The translations under genes were made by a program, and so were the position numbers. This document shows, piece after piece, positions 57,894 through 64,000 of a stretch of DNA of 64,000 nucleotides. The stretch comes from Mytilus trossulus (Eukaryota; Mollusca; Bivalvia; Mytilida; Mytilidae), in contig NC_086379.1 in assembly GCF_036588685.1 (NCBI RefSeq), positions 19,453,862-19,517,861 on the forward strand, written 5' to 3'. Numbering within the stretch: the first letter of the stretch is position 1; the number at the start of each line of letters is the position of its first letter. A model generated the notes under the pieces. It was given only the letters and a program-made list of their open reading frames with translations, did no database searches and was not told where the DNA came from.

Positions 57894-58994
57894 TTTAAAA
57901 TAAGCAGATGTCTAATTTCCAAATTCCACAAATTTCCACTCAACGGGTGGAGTCGAAAACCGAAACGCACTGTTCAAGGTAGTAAAATATCCGATGAAGT
58001 CATGTGTCGCAAAGCTCTGTTCTACTTGGTTGAGTTTGTATAATAGCTTTAAAAGTCTACTTTAAAATAAGTTGAAAGACATTTACACATTTATATATAG
58101 TAAATATCCATTGTACTAACATCTTGATTGTAATCTTGAATTTCATATAATTAGAAAGGGATTTCCTACCCATCGGCCATTGTTCAAAATGTCAGGTAAC
58201 AATCGACTATAATTAAATCAATGACTTTTTTACCTGATTAACAATAAATAATTGATCAATTAAAGCCAATCCGAGATTATGAATCAATAAGCCAATAGGT
58301 GTGCAAATCCTCTACGATTACTCATATGTTGTTAAACAACCAATTGTTTACAAAACAAACAAAATAGCGGAATGTAAAAAAGTTTGGATTAAAAGTAAAT
58401 CTTAATTATACTATTTGACAGGTTTAGCAATTCTTTATATTCAAATTCTAAGAAAAATGTTAAAGAACAAGTAGTGTATAATAATGTATAAAGATCAAGC
58501 CGTGTAGCAAATTAAATATGCACTTTAATTAAACAACAAGTACATGTAGTACCGACTCATGTAAATTAAAGTTTTAAACTCAAAAAAGCGTTTTTTTCAG
58601 CAAGATAATTTTATTTTTATTACGGTTAGATGATTAGCATACGTTTCTCCGAAGAACATGATTTCTTCTAGAAAATCATATCGTCTGCTCACTTAATCGA
58701 ATCCGGGATGTCAAGCACTCTAGTTGACTGAGCTAAAGAAGTACATGTACTTCCCTAAGTCTATCTCAAGCGAGTATCTACTATGCAAGGGAAGCAATCC
58801 CGTCACATTCCCAAAGTACAAACAATCTTGCTTGAAAATTACAATTTCAACAGCGTTGTTTTAACTTTAAACAAATTGTTTTAATTAAGCAGTATCTTTG
58901 AAACACATTTCCTGAGATGATCTGCTAATAACAATTTTTCACTATTCGTTTATGTTTAGATAAAGTTACTGCATGGGGAATGATACATTTTCCG
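57894..58994. other. 5' flank of the tetraspan gene
   Basis: It should hold the 5' untranslated region and promoter on the - strand. I cannot place a TATA box, an initiator or a further noncoding exon with confidence. No other gene is seen. Confidence 0.4.
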
Positions 58995-59130
58995 TATCCT
59001 AAGTGGCGGATCAAGGAATTTTCATAAAGGGGGGAGAGGGCACTGACTGCCTAAGAGGAGCCCGATCCAGTCATGCTTCAGTGATTCGCTTCTTAATCAA
59101 CCATCAATTAAATCCGCCTCTGATCCATTC
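58995..59130 (+). repeat. Short dispersed repeat, second copy
   Basis: 'agtggcggatcaaggaatttt', 'gggcactgactgcctaagag' and 'gcttcagtgattcgc'. Same family as 56655-56800. Confidence 0.7.
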
Positions 59131-59344
59131 TTTTCCAATTCTTAAAAAAAGTTTAATACTATCCCCACTCTCTTTTTTTAGAATTTTTTCTGAAAACCTA
59201 ATTGTTAATGTTCATATTTTTATGATAGTAAACCATGTAATAAAAGTGACAGAAAAGAATAATCTTATTAACAATATTTCAATTTGCAAATTGTACTCAT
59301 TTGTACGTAGGAATGTTGGTCTCATACAGAAAAAGAGTTGTGTT

Positions 59345-59580
59345 TGTTTTAAGTCAAGCGCTGGAAATTTAAATTCTAGCGATTGATGTAATAAAAAAGT
59401 ACAGCACTGGAGATGTGGATAGAAGTACAGCGTTTGAGATGCGAAGTCCGGCGCTGTACACGATAAAGTTAAACGCTGATGATCTAAAGTCAAGCGCTGG
59501 AAAAATATATGATGTACAGCGCAGTAAATATAAACGTCAACTCTTCAAATGTAAAGTGTAGCCCTGTAGATATTTTGGAT
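59345..59580. repeat. Degenerate ~23-bp tandem repeat with AGCGCTG core
   Basis: About nine units of the form AAGTNNAGCGCTGNNGAT (clearest at 59351, 59423, 59444 and 59488). The core AGCGCT is a palindrome. No coding frame. Confidence 0.8.
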
Positions 59581-59599
59581 GATGAGTGTTTGTTGTAAT

Positions 59600-59935
59600 C
59601 AGTTATGTTAAGGTGTTAGTAGCCGAGTGGTATAAATTAGCCGACTTACTGTTATCACTATCCTGTCAACAATGAGGTTAGTTTGTTAGAATCCACACAG
59701 GGCATTCGACTCCTTGGATGCGAACGTGCGAGGGGCGAACGTGTAGGGTGCGAAATTGTATTGGGCGCGAACGAACCTGATACCAATCTTAACTGACTAG
59801 GATTGTCAGATTTCCTACCGACGGTTGGTGGTTCTCTCCATGCACCCTATCTATACCTCCACCAATAAATACTGACCGCAACGAAAATAGCACATTAATG
59901 TTTAAACGTTGTTTCATAATGCAAAAAAGAGGTCC
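59600..59935 (+). mobile_element. tRNA-derived SINE, degenerate
   Basis: A perfect RNA polymerase III A box, TAGCCGAGTGG (59620-59630), and a near-match B box, GTTAGAATC (59685-59693, one mismatch), mark a tRNA-like head of the Leu/Ser type. The distal part ('cgacggttggtggttctctcc', 'cctccaccaataaa.actg', 'cgcaacgaaaatagcac') matches what I recall of the conserved body of a widespread molluscan SINE. Confidence 0.75.
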
Positions 59936-59982
59936 ACATTGGTCGATATACTTATATACTTAATCTATAATTATCAATATGA

Positions 59983-60175
59983 ACGAGACTTATTTAAAAA
60001 AAAATCCTGTATTAATTTTCTTATGTTTATGTCTATTATGTTTGCATCTTATTCCATCAGGGTTTCACTTTTTGAAATACACGAGACTTATTTATAACTT
60101 TTATATATTATTGTGTCTTATGTGTATTTCTATTATGTTTGCATCTTTAATAACCCGTCAGGGTTTCAATATTTG
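59983..60175. repeat. Tandem duplication, 98-bp unit
   Basis: 'acgagacttattta', 'tatgtttgcatctt' and 'cagggtttca' recur at 59983 and 60081. Confidence 0.8.
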
Positions 60176-60683
60176 CAATAAAGTATTCATAATTATCTTG
60201 AATGCAGTATAATTTTCTCCCATCATTTGTTTTTATTGTATAACATGTATATATTTTGGCGGTGTTCATAACTATTAAGCTTGTCCTTGAGTAATATATA
60301 TATTCTCTCCAAATTGACGATCAGATTCGTCAGCATCTTACTTACCACTTGCAAAAGTGTTGATGAGTGAAATAAAACTGGGTGTTTAAAAAACGCTCAA
60401 TAAATAAAATTTCAGTTCGGATTATTTGAATCCCAGTCAATTAAACCATGCATAAATATGCATCTTTATGTATTTGTAATTCCGTCGTATAATTAGAAAA
60501 CAGACCATACGTTTACTACAAAGAACCTTTCTAGAAACTTTCATACTTTGAAATTTAGTAAAAGATTTGAGCGTTAAAACGCTAGTTTACCATATTGACA
60601 AAGTTGTAAATGCAGACACTGCATTATGATCCTAAAAAAGTAGGTTGGTGTCAGTGGCCAGGCAAAACGATAAGACAAATTAG
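60176..60683. other. No feature recognised
   Basis: No supported gene. Confidence 0.5.
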
Positions 60684-60951
60684 GGTGGTACCTAACACTA
60701 CAGGGGGATAACTCTGTAATATCAGCTAAACGTTTTAATTACGTTGCGTTGTGAAGGCAATATAAAGTTGCTCAATGATCAAAATTAGTGTTTGTCGAAC
60801 TGCTATATAACCAGTGTAATATTTCTGATAAAACGCTTGGTTCAATTTTTTTGATTTTTTTTATATTTTTGTTTAAGAGTAAACACTTTGTCAAAATTTT
60901 ATGAAAATTAAACGAGCCAAATTAATTTTAGTGAAAGTGTTGAGTACCACC
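60684..60951. mobile_element. Small inverted-repeat transposon (MITE)
   Basis: GGTGGTACCTAACACT at the left and the complement of GGTGGTACTCAACACT at the right bound 268 bp with no coding capacity. Confidence 0.75.
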
Positions 60952-61149
60952 TTTTAAAGACGTAATAGATACAATGTGTTATTCTATTATCATGTTCAAA
61001 GTGTCGCGAATTAACCGAGTATGAACCGTTATGTACCAAAAATTACAAAGACAACTTACAGAAAAACTAAAGATCTTGCAATACGAACTCAATCAAAACC
61101 CTAGGTGAGGATCCTGGATTTTGAAAGTCAACATCAGGAGTATGATCCT

Positions 61150-61455
61150 TGTAAAAATGCATGCACTTTTTGTGCTGACATGAATTGTCTATGATATGGT
61201 TATATTTATAAATTTAACTGTTTACAAATTTTTGAATTTTTTGAAATACTGAGGCATTTCTACCTCAGGCATAGATTACCTTAGCTGTATTTGGCAAAAC
61301 TTTTTAGGAATTTTGGTTCTCAATGCTCTTTAACTTCGTACTTTATTTGGCCTTTTTAACTTTTTTGGATTCGAGTGTCACTGATGAGTCTTTTGTAGAT
61401 GAAACGCGCGTCTTACGTATATACAAAATTAAGTCCTGGTATCTATGATGAGTTT
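61150..61455 (+). repeat. Hammerhead element, 5'-truncated monomer
   Basis: Begins within the body ('tgtgctgacatgaattgtc'), continues through 'attaccttagctgtatttggcaaaac' and 'caatgctctttaacttcg', then the ribozyme and the 'tcctggtatctatgatgagttt' tail. Confidence 0.85.
61375..61418 (+). ncRNA. Hammerhead ribozyme, family A, core intact but helices weakened
   Basis: GTGTCA, CTGATGA, GTC/GAT around TTTTGTA, GAA, palindrome ACGCGCGT, C17 at 61412, TTACGT. Helix II closes with G-U next to the core, and helix I has one mismatch and two G-U pairs. Activity is likely reduced or lost. Confidence 0.75.
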
Positions 61456-62700
61456 ATTATCATAAAGGTCCATAAGCCCCATTCCCTTAAATCCGCCTCT
61501 GTTGTTGGTGGCAAATAAACTCATAATGGTCTGTTTGTTCAGTTATTTATTACAATCTAACAAACTGATCATAACTAATAAGCTACATTTGTATATGTAT
61601 CATCCTGGTCGGTTCTCTTTATAAAAACCTAGAAAATGTACTTGTAACTATGATATTTCAATATTATTCGGTGAAGAAAAAAAAAACTATGATCAGGTCT
61701 TACAATTTTATGGTGATTTTTTTTCTCGATTGAAATCAAAATAAGAAGCTGTTCACCAATTTCTTTTTTTCCAAAAATAAACTATAAATATTTTTAAAAA
61801 CTTTGACTTCTGTTTATTTAACTCAAAAGTAAATGATCTTTTCGTATTTTCAATCTAGCTTTGACAACGTAGTAAATATCTATCTAAAATATTTATGAAT
61901 TCTATGTAGGTGAAAATAAATGTTTCAAATAATGTATAAATTAAATAATGTAATATTATGCGCTATCTAATCTTTAGATAATGAAAAAAAACACGTCTGT
62001 TTATTTCAATGGTATAAATATATTATGCAATTATAGATATATACAAAAACATTGAAAATGTAAAGTAGGTACTTTGAAATGAATACCTCAAAACAAAGAG
62101 CAAACATGTAAAGCACATGTACACCAACGCGACAATAATTGTATTCACAAAAGGAAAAACAAAAGAATAACGTAGAGATGTATTCAACAAGGTAATTTAA
62201 ATTTCTGTTTTTTTTCCTACTTTTATTTCAACAGTCTAAACAAACGATCATGAAATCTATGAAATCTATTAACAAAATTCAGATATTATTGGCTTCTTAC
62301 TTTTAAGTACATCCTATTAAAATATAACAATGATAGTCAATTCCAAAAACGGATACATGAATGATCAATAAAGAAAAATGAGATAAAAAGCTCTAGATTC
62401 ATTTGAATATTGTTAAAATTTCGTTGAAGGTTGACTAGAGTTATATTTTATACAATTATGCAAATGTAATGCCCTTGACTGTTACATGTATACACTACTT
62501 TCCCTTTCCTTTATTTACGTCTTCTTCCAAAAACGTTCTTACACTGTATGATATTTTGTGAGAATAAAAATTATTTCACATACAAAACGGACAGTCATTG
62601 TTGAATCATTTCGCTATAATATACTACGGAGTTCTGTCTTCGCATTATATCTATATTTAATCAGAGTTATCTCTCTTTCATCTATTTTCGCCTTTACTAC
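61456..62700. other. Intergenic region downstream of the second tetraspan gene
   Basis: AT-rich with no repeats that I can name. The - strand polyadenylation signal AATAAA lies at 62515-62510, about 186 bp past the stop codon of the gene at 62701. Confidence 0.5.
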
Positions 62701-63081
62701 TTAGCCACTCCACGTCCAATATGGTGCACCTTGTTCACCGCCGTAACCAACAGCTGGAAGAGGTCGACGTGTGTCCATGTCATATACATATGGACCGGGG
62801 TAATAAGGAGGTCCAGGATATGGACCAGCACGATGAGGTGGAGGATATGCGTAGGGGTCCGGGTATGCCAGTTCCATAGGAAAAGCCCTATTGTCATACG
62901 CTTGATATCCGTATTCTCGACCACGTCTCTTTTCTAAATAGTCTTTGTCTTCGTAACGCTCTGATCCTATGTAACATCCAGCTACTGCATAAAGCGTTGC
63001 CGTGAGTGCTGCAACTCCCATACCAACCCAACCTAGTATGTAGGACCACCTGTAGTCACGAACTGTTGCTGTCTTTATCGA
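62701..63081 (-). CDS. Paralogue, last exon
   Basis: 381 bp, acceptor ACTTGTAG, phase 0, stop TAA at 62703-62701. Confidence 0.85.
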   Translation of the reverse strand, partial: SIKTATVRDYRWSYILGWVGMGVAALTATLYAVAGCYIGSERYEDKDYLEKRRGREYGYQAYDNRAFPMELAYPDPYAYPPPHRAGPYPGPPYYPGPYVYDMDTRRPLPAVGYGGEQGAPYWTWSG

Positions 63082-63914
63082 CTACAAGTACACAAAATTA
63101 ATGATTAGATTAATTATGTTAACATTTGAGCAGGAATAATATACTTATGATATCATGCGCACAATTTTAGAAGGAAGCGGAACTTCGGTCAACGGATTTT
63201 CATCCCAATTAATTTACAAAAAGAAGCATTTAATTCTTAAATGAAGAAGTACCGGTAGCCATATAAAAATCCGGGAATTGCTACCAAATTTAGATATCAG
63301 AACAGATTGATCAATCTTTTATGCTTGAAAAAGATGATTGCATGTATATCAAACTAAGTATAATAATTAAGATTTATTTAAACCTAAATGAGGAGATGCT
63401 GAACGATTGCCAAAAGTACAACCACAGTCCAAAATTGATATATTCATTTATAGGTCATCCTTCAACCTTTAACCACTAAAAACCCATATCATAAACTATT
63501 AGTGAGCTATTAAAGGCCCCCTTATGACAAAATGTGACTTTCAAACGAGAGAATCAAAGGCCCGACTTTGAGAAAATATCAAGTAAAAAACAAGTATGCA
63601 AGGAGAGTTGTCTCATTGGCAATCATACCACATCTTATTTTGTATAAGGCAGCAACCAATTGCAACCATTGAATTACATGTTCCTACAAAATGCAAATTG
63701 TTACATGTACAAGCATCAACATCAATGTTACAAAATAATTATCAAAAGTACCAGGATTATAAACAGGATTACAAAACCGGCTCATAAAGAAATATAAATC
63801 CAATTATACATACTGGGTCCCATGCCTGGTAAAACTGAGGTTCATCTCTTATTTTATTCCTTTCTAAATATTCAGCTCCATGGAAGAAGGCTATAGCTGC
63901 TGCAGTACAAAATG
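62701..63914 (-). CDS. Claudin/PMP22-type paralogue, last two exons only
   Basis: The exons are 63814-63914 and 62701-63081; the rest of the gene lies beyond base 64000. The 101-bp exon begins in phase 1 and ends in phase 0, as exon 4 of the neighbour does. It encodes FCTAAAIAFFHGAEYLERNK and QAWDP. The last exon encodes membrane segment 4 (WSYILGWVGMGVAALTATLY) and the tail with YDNRAFP, repeated Pro/Tyr/Gly, GPYVYDMDTRR and the ending PYWTWSG. The neighbour's tail has YDNRAFP, GPYVQDLD and PYWSWS in the same order. Head-to-tail arrangement and shared intron phases indicate tandem duplication. The low sequence identity in the tails shows that it is old. Confidence 0.83.
63480..63765 (+). repeat. 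Repeat Z piece and hammerhead-element tail in the paralogue's intron
   Basis: 63480-63640 resembles reversed/rearranged Z ('gagagttgtctcattggcaatca'). 63740-63765 is 'tatcaaaagtaccaggattataa', the tail of a - strand family-A element as at 34160-34185. Confidence 0.55.
63814..63914 (-). CDS. Paralogue, penultimate exon
   Basis: 101 bp, acceptor TTTTCAG, donor GTATGT. The matching exon in the neighbour is 116 bp; the difference is a shorter second extracellular loop. Confidence 0.85.
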
Positions 63915-64000
63915 CTGAAAACAAATTGATCATTTTAGTTACTAGTACTCTTTTCGTAATAAACGTTTTTCATCTCAATATATTTCGTATTACAATATAT

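Overview
The window is AT-rich eukaryotic nuclear DNA from an animal. Spliced genes are sparse, introns reach several kilobases, and most of the sequence is interspersed repeats. Several repeat families are ones I associate with bivalve molluscs, especially mussels of the genus Mytilus. That identification rests on recall of repeat families and not on a search, so I hold it as likely rather than certain.

Layout. From 1 to 29 kb there is no host gene I can support. This part holds hammerhead-ribozyme elements, fragments of a reverse-transcriptase element, small inverted-repeat transposons, old duplications and microsatellites. From 29.05 to 31.75 kb on the + strand lies a small spliced gene for a 190-residue basic protein with a C-terminal cysteine cluster. 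I do not recognise it. From 32 to 48 kb there are again only repeats, including a decayed Tc1/mariner-type element (34.8-36.1 kb) and a 1-kb inverted-repeat element full of an ACGGAC motif (39.4-40.4 kb). From 48.7 to 57.9 kb on the - strand is a complete five-exon gene for a 327-residue four-pass membrane protein of the claudin/PMP22 type with a Pro/Tyr/Gly-rich tail. The last two exons of a tandem paralogue, same strand and same intron phases at comparable positions, lie at 62.7-63.9 kb, and the rest of that gene runs off the right edge.

The most interesting content is a dispersed family of elements carrying type I hammerhead self-cleaving ribozymes. At least four copies keep a complete motif: 5642-5685 (+), 9316-9359 (-), 19966-20009 (+) and 34186-34229 (-). 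Two more have an intact core with weakened helices (14698-14741 and 61375-61418), and about a dozen relics remain. Two sequence families (core CTGATGA and core CTGAAGA) differ by paired changes in helices I, II and III. Helix III is a perfect 8-nt palindrome in both, and one copy swaps to a different palindrome, as expected if two ribozymes pair as a dimer. At five loci two hammerheads sit in direct tandem 332-364 bp apart, an arrangement like retrozymes, which are non-autonomous retroelements thought to move through circular RNA. Hammerheads in Penelope-like elements and retrozymes are established knowledge; the covariation, the palindromes and the tandem spacing are read directly here.

A second notable structure is an array of about nine ~50-bp units in intron 3 of the tetraspan gene. 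It is built from the last bases of exon 3 plus its splice donor. The two tetraspan genes probably arose by local duplication and encode membrane or junction proteins. Nothing in the window links them functionally to the 190-residue protein.
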